DNA of 64,000 bases, from NCBI RefSeq assembly GCF_031624495.1, contig NZ_JAMQOP010000001.1, positions 1,798,001-1,862,000 on the forward strand, in the 5' to 3' direction. The DNA comes from Halogeometricum sp. S1BR25-6. GTDB taxonomy: Archaea > Halobacteriota > Halobacteria > Halobacteriales > Haloferacaceae. Below are positions 8,399 through 14,964 of this stretch, piece by piece; position 1 is the stretch's first letter; the number at the start of each line of letters is the position of its first letter. Below the pieces are notes generated by a model. That model made no database searches. It worked only from the letters and a program-made list of their open reading frames with translations, and had not been told where the DNA came from. Both the position numbers and the translations under genes were made by a program.

Positions 8399-9067
8399 AT
8401 GCTCGCGATAGCCGGCGGCAAGGGCGGATGCGGGAAGACCACGACGACGCTCGGACTCGCGGCCGCGCGCGACGGCCCGACCCTCGTCGTCGACGCCGAC
8501 GCCGACATGCCGAACCTCCACGCGATGGCGGACGTCCCGCGCGACCCGCCGTCGGGTCCGAACGCCGGTTCGGACTCGCACCCGGCCCCGAACCGCCTCG
8601 GCCACCGTCACCCCGACCACGGCGACCTGAGAGTCAGGCCGGCGCCGACGGCTTCGAGGGGACCCGAGACCGCCGGAGGCGACGAAATCACGGCGCACCT
8701 CGGCCGCGTCAGCGAGGCCGTCTCGGGGGAGAGGGCGGTGCTGGTCGACTGCCCCGCCGGCGCGGGACCGGACGCCGCCGCGCCCGTCCGCGCCGCCGAC
8801 GGCGTCCTCCTCGTCGCGTCCGCGTGCGCCCCCTCCCTGCGCGACGCGGCGAAGACGGGGGCGACGGCCCGCGCGCTGGGGACACCGGTCGTCGGCGCCG
8901 TCCTCACCCGTTCGCGACTGGCGCCGGCAGGCGTCGAGTCGCTGCTCGGGTGTCCCCTCCTCGGCGCCGTGCCGCCCGTCGACCCGCCCGTGCTAGACGA
9001 CGTGCGCGTCGAGAAGGCGTACCGAGACGTGGCAGCGGAACTACAGCAGCACAAAGACCTAAGATAG
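8399..9067 (+). CDS. ParA/MinD-family P-loop ATPase
   Basis: 222 aa, ATG 8399. The N-terminus carries the deviant Walker A of the SIMIBI ParA/MinD class (GGKGGCGKTTTT, residues 6-17, with the signature lysine), then Walker A' VVDADADMPN and a switch-II-like VDCPAGAG. An insertion of about 45 residues rich in Pro, Gly and His separates these elements. The C-terminus lacks an obvious amphipathic membrane-targeting helix of the MinD kind. It is followed after 21 nt by a KaiC/RadA-like gene on the same strand, probably one operon. The partner being positioned is not known. Confidence 0.88.
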   Translation: MLAIAGGKGGCGKTTTTLGLAAARDGPTLVVDADADMPNLHAMADVPRDPPSGPNAGSDSHPAPNRLGHRHPDHGDLRVRPAPTASRGPETAGGDEITAHLGRVSEAVSGERAVLVDCPAGAGPDAAAPVRAADGVLLVASACAPSLRDAAKTGATARALGTPVVGAVLTRSRLAPAGVESLLGCPLLGAVPPVDPPVLDDVRVEKAYRDVAAELQQHKDLR

Positions 9068-9088
9068 CGGACTGTCTGTATTCGTGTC

Positions 9089-9712
9089 GTGTCCGACCGA
9101 CTGACGACCGGAATCACGGTCCTCGACCGCGAACTCGGCGGCGGCATCCCCGCGGGGAGCATCGTCGCCCTGTTGGCCGACCCGGCCAGTCAGTCCGAAC
9201 TGTTCCTCTACGAACTCACCGCCGTCCGCGGGACGCTGTATCTGACGACCGTCCGCTCGGACCAAGCCGTCGAGGACGCCATCGCGCGCACGCGAACGCG
9301 CGTCGGGTCGCCCACCGTCCGCGACGTGGGCGCGGAGGCGCCCCTCGACGCGGCGAACAAACTCGTCCGCGACCTGCCGGAGGGCGCGAACCTCATCGTG
9401 GACGTGGTGGACGTGTTGGAGACGGCAGACCCCGTTCGGTACCGGGCGTTCCTGAACGGTCTCCAGACGCACATGGTGAACACCGGCGGCCTCGCCGTCC
9501 TCCACGGGATGAAGGGGGATGCGCCGACGAACCGTCGGTACACCGAGCACATGGCCGACGTGGTGTTCGACCTGCGGACGGCCGTCGACGGCGCGGAGAT
9601 AGAAAACCGCCTCGCCGTCCCCAAGTTCCGCGGCGGCCGCGCCCCCGAAGAGACCATCAAACTCCGTCTCAGCGAGCAGGTGGCCGTCGACACCAGCCGC
9701 GACATCGCCTGA
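9089..9712 (+). CDS. KaiC/RadA-like protein with degenerate Walker A
   Basis: 207 aa from GTG 9089. The opening LTTGITVLDRELGGGIPAGS is the RecA/RadA/KaiC core entry, but the P-loop expected next reads ALLADPASQSE instead of GxxGxGKT, so nucleotide binding in the usual way is unlikely. The Walker B-like strand NLIVDVVDVLE and later strands (GLAVLHGMKG) of the fold are retained. Length is shorter than RadA and equals one KaiC-like domain. Its close spacing behind the ParA-like ATPase suggests the two act together, this one perhaps as a non-hydrolysing adaptor. Confidence 0.82.
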   Translation: MSDRLTTGITVLDRELGGGIPAGSIVALLADPASQSELFLYELTAVRGTLYLTTVRSDQAVEDAIARTRTRVGSPTVRDVGAEAPLDAANKLVRDLPEGANLIVDVVDVLETADPVRYRAFLNGLQTHMVNTGGLAVLHGMKGDAPTNRRYTEHMADVVFDLRTAVDGAEIENRLAVPKFRGGRAPEETIKLRLSEQVAVDTSRDIA

Positions 9713-9729
9713 GACCGGCTTCGACCCGT

Positions 9730-9999
9730 TCAGACCGCGTAGTACAGCAGCGTCGCGACCGTCAGAGCGACCGTCAGCGCCGACCAGTTTCGGACGCTGG
9801 CGAGTGCGTCCACCTCCGTCCGCTTGGCGAAGAGGTACGCGAAGTAGGGAATCAGCGGCGCGAGACGGACGAGAGAGGAGACGTCGCGGTTCAGGACGAA
9901 CTGGAGGACGAGCGTCAAGCCGACGGTGCACCCGGCGGCGACGGCGGCCAGTTTCAGGTCGTCGGCGGGGACGGACGTCGGGGGCGACTCCTCGGACAT
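9730..9999 (-). CDS. Small membrane protein
   Basis: 89 aa, ATG 9999 (MSEESPPTSVPADDLK). After a polar 20-residue head there are hydrophobic stretches near residues 20-37, 45-58 and 70-88, giving two or three TM helices. It converges on the KaiC-like gene, ending 17 nt from it, and stands downstream of the FKBP gene on the same strand. No family function is recognised. Confidence 0.8.
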   Translation of the reverse strand: MSEESPPTSVPADDLKLAAVAAGCTVGLTLVLQFVLNRDVSSLVRLAPLIPYFAYLFAKRTEVDALASVRNWSALTVALTVATLLYYAV

Positions 10000-10069
10000 G
10001 GCTCTCGGTCTTCCTGCGCGGGTGTCCCAAAAGAAAGCGCTGGTTCGGATTCGACTCCGAGCGTCCGCG

Positions 10070-11083
10070 TTACTCCTCGTCGGCGTCCGCTTCGACGTCG
10101 AGGTCGCCCTCTTCGAGTTCCTCGACGAGTTCGTCGGCGTCGACGTCGACGTCCTCCATGGCCGCCTCGATGTCCTCGGCGTCGGCGCCGCCACCGCCGC
10201 CCATACCGCCCATCATACCGCCCATGCCGCCCATCATGCCGCCCATCCCGTCGATGGTCTCCTGCACGATGACGCGGTCGAGGTCGAGACGGTCCATGAG
10301 GTCCTGTGCGATCTGCTGCTTCGAGAACATCCACTGCTGGTTCATCGTCATCTGCTGGGTGGCCTCGATGTACAGCGTCTCCTTCTCGGTGGTGACCGTC
10401 TCCGTTTCGGGTTCGCCCTCGTCGTCGTCGTCGTCGGACTCGACGACCTGCTCTTCTTCCTCCTCGTCGGTCTGAATCCAGACCTCGGGGACCTGCTGGA
10501 GGTACATGCCGAGGAGGCCCTCGGCCTGCTCCTCGCGGTCGTCGACGAGTTCGAGTATCTCGTACTCGTACTCGAGGTCCTCGCCGGCGAGGGGGTGGTT
10601 GAAGTTGACGCGGGCGCGGCCGCCGATGATGGTCTCGACGCGACCCTGGTCGCCGTCGACCTGCACCTGCGCGCCGGGGTAGCGGTCGTCCTCGTCGATC
10701 TTGTTGGCGCTGACCGTGCGCACCTCGTCGTCGTCGAACTCGCCGAACGCCTCGGCGGCCGGAATCTCGACGGTGTCGGTGTCGCCGACCTCGGCGCCGA
10801 CGAGGGCGTCGTCGACCGACTCGAAGATGTGGCCCGCGCCGACGATGATGACTCGGGGTTCGAAGTCGTACTCGTCGGTGTCTATCTCGGCCTCCTCGGC
10901 CACCTCCTCGTCGGTCGTGTCGACGACGGTGTCGTCCTCGACCGTTCGGACCGTGTAGGCGAGGCGAACGAAGTCGCCGTCCTGAATCCCGCCCTCGGTC
11001 TCCTCCTCGGCGACCTCTTCTTCGACATCTTCCGCTGCATCGGCCTCCGCCTCGGCGGCCTCCGCCTGCTGTTCGTCACTCAT
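10070..11083 (-). CDS. FKBP-type peptidyl-prolyl isomerase, SlyD-like, with Gly/Met-rich tail
   Basis: 337 aa; ATG 11083 chosen (MSDEQQAEAAEAEAD) since the in-frame upstream start has no support. After a Glu/Ala-rich head, residues about 30-180 form a SlyD-type FKBP domain with its inserted flap (GDFVRLAYTVRT, AEAFGEFDDDEVRTV, GRARVNFNHPLAGEDLEYE). The part beyond residue 190 is a haloarchaeal extension: an acidic linker, a helical segment with several Gln/Met, then repeats of the form MGGMMGGMGG around residue 285-300 and an acidic end. It is a cytosolic folding catalyst and chaperone by family. The GGM tract recalls chaperonin C-terminal tails and is discussed separately. Confidence 0.92.
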   Translation of the reverse strand: MSDEQQAEAAEAEADAAEDVEEEVAEEETEGGIQDGDFVRLAYTVRTVEDDTVVDTTDEEVAEEAEIDTDEYDFEPRVIIVGAGHIFESVDDALVGAEVGDTDTVEIPAAEAFGEFDDDEVRTVSANKIDEDDRYPGAQVQVDGDQGRVETIIGGRARVNFNHPLAGEDLEYEYEILELVDDREEQAEGLLGMYLQQVPEVWIQTDEEEEEQVVESDDDDDEGEPETETVTTEKETLYIEATQQMTMNQQWMFSKQQIAQDLMDRLDLDRVIVQETIDGMGGMMGGMGGMMGGMGGGGGADAEDIEAAMEDVDVDADELVEELEEGDLDVEADADEE

Positions 11084-11331
11084 ACGCGCAACAATACCCG
11101 TGCGACCCTTAAGAATCACGTTTCGTCGATGGCAGAAACGGACCGCTCACGACCGCACGACCGAGTCGTTCGGCGGCGGCGAGGCGCCGTCGCGGGTCGA
11201 CCCCGCACGCCCGGAGACCGGCGCGTCGCCCGTCTCCGGTCGTCTGCCCGCACCCCGCCGACCGGGCGAGTGCGAACGCGAACGTTTATGTTCGATACTG
11301 TAATCATTGTTAATGATGGGTGACTGTTGAC

Positions 11332-11769
11332 ATGGCACAGGAAGCGCTGTTCGCGGGTCTCGTCTTCGGAGTCGCCCTCGCGGCCGCCGTCGTCCTCGCC
11401 GGTCGCGGGCGGCGAGAGCACTCCGTGGCCGGCGGGTGGACGACGCGGACGTCGCCGTCGACGCTGTCGCGGACCGCCGACAGCCCCGCCGCGTGGACCG
11501 CGGCGTTCGTCGCCGTCGCGTTGGCGTTCGGCGGAGCCGGCGTCCTGTTCGTCGCCGGCGGGGACGTGCCGGCCGAACTGGCCGCCGTCGGCGGGGCGTT
11601 CCTCCTCGCCGCCGCGGTGCTCGTCTTCGGCCTCTACGTCTTCTACGGGACGTTCGTCTCCGCGCGCGGGCGGGGTCTGAAGAACGCGCAGGCCGCCCTG
11701 CTGGGCGTGTGCGCGCTCGGGTCGCTGTTCGTCCTCGCCGTCACCCTCAAACTGCTCGGCGCGTTCTGA
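11332..11769 (+). CDS. Four-TM membrane protein of the cox region
   Basis: 145 aa from ATG 11332 (MAQEALFAGLVFGVALAAAV). Hydrophobic helices lie near residues 7-24, 58-78, 83-105 and 122-143. The region upstream (11285-11320) is AT-rich and fits a promoter. Only 2 nt separate it from the next membrane-protein gene, so the three genes 11332-13498 form one transcription unit. These genes face the cytochrome oxidase operon and are probably accessory, but no specific function is recognised. Confidence 0.8.
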   Translation: MAQEALFAGLVFGVALAAAVVLAGRGRREHSVAGGWTTRTSPSTLSRTADSPAAWTAAFVAVALAFGGAGVLFVAGGDVPAELAAVGGAFLLAAAVLVFGLYVFYGTFVSARGRGLKNAQAALLGVCALGSLFVLAVTLKLLGAF

Positions 11770-11771
11770 CC

Positions 11772-13214
11772 GTGAACGACCCTCCCGTCCGCGCGCCGTC
11801 GACCCGACTCCCCGCCCGCCTCGGAGCACTCGCGTTCGCCCTCGTCCTCGGAGCGGCGCTGTACTCCCGGCCGGCGCTCGCGCACGCGGGGTCGCTGGCC
11901 GGGTCGCTCCGGTCGGTATCCGCCCCGTTCTGGCTGGTCGTCCTCTCCGGCGGCGGCGTCGTCGGCGTCTCCTTTCTCTTCTCCAGTTTCGTCACCGACG
12001 CGGCCGCGCTGAACGCGCTCGCCCGCCCTCGCCGGCTCTTCGGGTCCCGCCGCCGACGCCGCGCCGCCGCCGAACGGGGTCGCCGACTCCTCGGCTGGGC
12101 GAGCGTCGCGGTCCTCGCACTCGTCGTGTGGACGGGACTGACCGGGCCGACGGTCCCGCTGGCGAACCTCGCCGTCCTCGTCGTCTGGGTCGGCTGGTGG
12201 GCGGGGTTCACCATGTTCACTTACCTCGTTGTCGACGCGTGGCCGGTCGTGAATCCGTGGCGGACGCTCGCGCGCGCCGTCCGTCGAGTCGCCGCCGAGA
12301 GAGAATCGGGCCGCGCACCCGCCCGACTCCCCATTCGCCTCGGCGCGTGGCCGAGCGTCGTCGGCCTCCTCGGCCTCGTCTGGGTCGAGGTGGAGAGCCC
12401 CGTCGCCTCGGATCCTCGCGTCCTCGCCGCCGCGGTCCTCGCGTACACCGTCGTCACCGTCGCCGGAGCGGTGCGGTACGGGCCGGCGTGGTTCGAGCGC
12501 GTCGACCCTGTCTCGCGCGTCTTCCGCCTCTACGGGCTGCTCGCACCGATTCGCCGCACCGACGACGGCCTCGCCGTCTCGGTGCCGGGGGCCGCGCTCG
12601 TCCGCTACCCGGAGGCAATGGCCGAGGACGACGCGGCGTTCGTCGTCGCCCTCCTCTGGGTGACGACGTACGACGGCCTCGCCGCCACCGCCGCGTGGGA
12701 CGGCGTCCGCGACTGGGCCGCGGGCGTCGGAGCGCCCGGATGGCTCCTCGGCCTCGCCCTCGCGTTCGCCGGCTTCGCCTGCTTTCTCGCCGTCTACCGC
12801 CTCGCCGCCCGCCTCGCCCGCCGGACGGCCGACACCTACGTCACCGCGCGGTTCGTCGCCGGGTGGTTCGCACCCGCCCTCGTTCCCATCGCCGCCGGCT
12901 ACCATCTCGCGCACTTCCTCGGCTACTTCCTCGGTCTGCTCCCGGCGTTCGTCGCCGTCGCCTCGACGCCGCTCTCGCCGCCCGCGGCCCTCCCCGTCCT
13001 CGCCCTCCCGGCGTGGTTCGGGGCGGTGCAGTTGGCCGTCGTCGTCGGGGGGCACCTCGTCGCCGTCTGGGTGGCGCACGCGCGGTCGTTCGACCTGTTC
13101 CCCGGCCGCCTCCAACCGCTCCGGAGCCAGTACCCGTTCGTCGCCGTCACCGTCCTGTACACCGTGATCAGCCTCTGGGTCGTCGCCCAACCGGTCGCCG
13201 AGGCGATACGATGA
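11772..13214 (+). CDS. Polytopic membrane protein, uncharacterised
   Basis: 480 aa from GTG 11772, two bases after the stop of the previous gene. About ten to twelve hydrophobic segments are visible, with conserved-looking Trp, Pro and Arg positions in loops (for instance WAGFTMFTYLVVDAWPVVNP and AGYHLAHFLGYFLGLLPAF). Histidines in the latter segment might bind metal or heme, as in assembly factors, but that is a guess. It overlaps the next gene by an ATGA. The position beside coxAC suggests a role in oxidase assembly or electron transfer. Confidence 0.78.
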   Translation: MNDPPVRAPSTRLPARLGALAFALVLGAALYSRPALAHAGSLAGSLRSVSAPFWLVVLSGGGVVGVSFLFSSFVTDAAALNALARPRRLFGSRRRRRAAAERGRRLLGWASVAVLALVVWTGLTGPTVPLANLAVLVVWVGWWAGFTMFTYLVVDAWPVVNPWRTLARAVRRVAAERESGRAPARLPIRLGAWPSVVGLLGLVWVEVESPVASDPRVLAAAVLAYTVVTVAGAVRYGPAWFERVDPVSRVFRLYGLLAPIRRTDDGLAVSVPGAALVRYPEAMAEDDAAFVVALLWVTTYDGLAATAAWDGVRDWAAGVGAPGWLLGLALAFAGFACFLAVYRLAARLARRTADTYVTARFVAGWFAPALVPIAAGYHLAHFLGYFLGLLPAFVAVASTPLSPPAALPVLALPAWFGAVQLAVVVGGHLVAVWVAHARSFDLFPGRLQPLRSQYPFVAVTVLYTVISLWVVAQPVAEAIR

Positions 13215-13498
13215 GGGCGGACGTCGCCCCCGAGACGGCGGTTCCCGACGGTGAGGACCCCCCGGCGACGTGCCCGTACTGCGGCCGCCCGTTCCGAACG
13301 ACGCGGCTCCGCGCCCTCCACGTCGGCGAGGCGCACGCGGTGCGGCGGACGGACGCCGAACGGGAGGCGTACGAGTCCGCGGTGGTGGCGGAGGAGGACG
13401 ACCTCTTCCTCTATCACCTGAAGGTGGTCGCGGCGCTCGGGAGCGTCTACGCCGCGTTCGTCATCCTCGGCATCATCGGGTTCAGTATCGCCGGGTGA
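13211..13498 (+). CDS. C2H2 zinc-finger protein with C-terminal TM helix
   Basis: 95 aa, starting at ATG 13211 in an ATGA overlap with the preceding gene. Residues 21-42 read CPYCGRPFRTTRLRALHVGE followed by AH: a C-x2-C-x12-H-x4-H finger. A charged linker leads to a single TM helix (residues about 70-93, VVAALGSVYAAFVILGIIGF). A membrane-tethered zinc finger next to the cox genes could be a metallochaperone-like or assembly factor. DNA binding is possible but less natural for a membrane protein of this size. Confidence 0.82.
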   Translation: MRADVAPETAVPDGEDPPATCPYCGRPFRTTRLRALHVGEAHAVRRTDAEREAYESAVVAEEDDLFLYHLKVVAALGSVYAAFVILGIIGFSIAG

Positions 13499-13543
13499 AC
13501 CGCTCGCGTCGCGGGAGCGGAGAGGCGAGAAGCCGGAGAGCGC

Positions 13544-13747
13544 TCAGTGCCCCGCTTCGTCCGACTCCTCCGGGTCCGGGAGGCGGGCGACGTGCGCGGT
13601 GAGGATACCGACCCCCGTGAGGGCGACGACGCCCCCGACCGGAACGAGCGTGGTCGTCATACCGGCGTACTCGCCGTACAGAAGCGCGACCAGTCCGACG
13701 ACGAGCGCCGCCGTCGCGGCGCCGAGGGCGAGCAACTCTGCATTCAT
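13544..13747 (-). CDS. Two-TM small membrane protein
   Basis: 67 aa, ATG 13747 (MNAELLALGAATAALVVGL). Two TM helices (residues about 4-25 and 30-53) and an acidic tail containing a final His. It converges with the zinc-finger gene and is divergent from the acetyltransferase gene at 13835. Such small proteins are common companions of haloarchaeal respiratory clusters. Function unknown. Confidence 0.75.
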   Translation of the reverse strand: MNAELLALGAATAALVVGLVALLYGEYAGMTTTLVPVGGVVALTGVGILTAHVARLPDPEESDEAGH

Positions 13748-13834
13748 GTGGTTTGTGTTGTCACGACTCGTGTTAAAGACTCGCTCTCCGACGGCGGTGG
13801 AACGAAGTGCGCTCCGTCGAAACCGGCGGTCGAC

Positions 13835-14371
13835 GTGCGCCTCCGTCGTCTCCCCGCCGAGGAACCCGCCGTCCGTCGCTACGTCGAGGAGTTGTGGCTG
13901 CCGTACCACCGCGAACTGGCGGCGACAGTCGCCGACCACGCCCTCGCCGAGGACGTCGACGTCGTCGACGAGGAGATGTCGTTCCGCCTCGACCGCCTCT
14001 CCTCGGAGGGCTATCGAACGTGGGTGGCCGTCGACGAACCGGCGGAGGGACGGACGGGCGGCGACGACCCGCTGACCGACCCCGAGAGCGCGCTCGCCGG
14101 GTTCGTCTCGGCGGACGTCGAGCGGTCCCCGAGCGTCTTCGACCGGCCCGACAGGCTGGTCGTCGGGGATATCTACGTGCGCGCGGCGTTCCGGGGGACA
14201 GGGCTCGCACACCGACTGGTCCGCCGGGCCGCGCGCTACGGACGGGAGGCCGAGTGCGGCGAACTCGCCCTCGACGTGGACGCGGACAACGAACGGGCGC
14301 GCTCGTTCTATAGTAGCGTCTGCAACTGGTTACTCATCCGACCGCACGCTGTCGTGCGGTCGAGTGTGTGA
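13835..14371 (+). pseudogene. GNAT acetyltransferase gene broken by an 80-bp element
   Basis: As it stands, GTG 13835 to TGA 14371 encodes 178 aa. The GNAT core is clear: VGDIYVRAAFRGTGLAHRLV is the acetyl-CoA pyrophosphate-binding motif A (RGTGLA) and LDVDADNERARSFY starts motif B. At that point the palindromic element 14311-14390 begins and gives 20 foreign residues and a stop. Past the element the expected continuation YDSLGFETRRHRMVVA is present from 14391, but shifted by one base relative to the original frame because 82 bases were added. The last strand of the fold is therefore lost and the product is likely inactive. No near stop follows in the downstream frame, so the ancestral end is not defined. 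Confidence 0.82.
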
Positions 14372-14390
14372 TGACTTGCAGACGCTACTA
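14311..14390. mobile_element. 80-bp MITE-like palindromic element
   Basis: Perfect 15-bp terminal inverted repeats TAGTAGCGTCTGCAA at 14311-14325 and its complement at 14376-14390, flanked by a TA on each side (14309-14310 and 14391-14392) that counts as a 2-bp target duplication. The centre holds a second perfect 10-bp stem, CGACCGCACG-CTGT-CGTGCGGTCG. No coding capacity. TA duplication with short inverted ends fits a non-autonomous relative of IS630/Tc1-mariner elements. Removing the element plus one TA restores a continuous acetyltransferase frame, which proves the insertion. Confidence 0.85.
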
Positions 14391-14468
14391 TACGACTCGC
14401 TGGGGTTCGAGACCCGTCGGCACCGGATGGTCGTCGCCGCGGACGAACTGGAAGGCGGAGGCGGCCCC

Positions 14469-14687
14469 TCACTCCGCTTCGCCCCCCGTCGCCGCGACGG
14501 CGACGAGGAGGAACACGCAGGCGGCGACGACGGCCCCCGGCGCGAACACGAGGGGCTTCGAAAGCGGTCCGCCGACCACCTTCAGCATCATCACCGTGAT
14601 ACCGAGCGCCATCGGGAGCGAGAACAGCAGGGCGTAGCCGAGGGCGCGCCGGTCGAACCGCCCCGCCGGCGAGTGTGTGTGGCTCAC
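14469..14687 (-). CDS. Small membrane protein of the cox operon
   Basis: 72 aa from GTG 14687, preceded by GAGGTGTC as ribosome-binding site and 8 nt from the stop of the subunit IV gene. Begins MSHTHSPAGRFDRR, then two hydrophobic helices (residues about 15-35 and 45-66). It is the last gene of the coxB-coxAC-subunit IV transcription unit. Probably a minor or accessory oxidase subunit; no family function known. Confidence 0.78.
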   Translation of the reverse strand: MSHTHSPAGRFDRRALGYALLFSLPMALGITVMMLKVVGGPLSKPLVFAPGAVVAACVFLLVAVAATGGEAE

Positions 14688-14695
14688 ACGACACC

Positions 14696-14953
14696 TCAGA
14701 GGATGGAGTACGACGCGGCGAACGTCAGCGCCAGCGCCGCCGCGAGGCCGATTCCGATGAGGTACGTCAGCGACCGGGGTTCCCACCGCAGGTGCTGGAA
14801 GTAGGCGGCGACGAGCACCGCCTTCATCGCCGAGAGCACCATGATGAGCGCGAACGCCGTCCAGTAGGCCAGTCCGGCGAACTCGACCAGCACTTGCACC
14901 GTCGCCGAGACGAACAGTACGACGTAGATTGCCGTGTACAGTTTAGTGTTCAT
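14696..14953 (-). CDS. Cytochrome c oxidase subunit IV (prokaryotic COX4 type)
   Basis: 85 aa, ATG 14953, 11 nt after the coxAC stop. Three TM helices; the middle segment MVLSAMKAVLVAAYFQHLRW is the hallmark of the small bacterial/archaeal oxidase subunit IV family (KAxLV-x3-F-x-H). It packs beside subunits I/III and is thought to aid assembly. The end (FAASYSIL) abuts the next small gene, so translation of the operon is tightly linked. Confidence 0.88.
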   Translation of the reverse strand: MNTKLYTAIYVVLFVSATVQVLVEFAGLAYWTAFALIMVLSAMKAVLVAAYFQHLRWEPRSLTYLIGIGLAAALALTFAASYSIL

Positions 14954-14964
14954 TTTTTATCACC

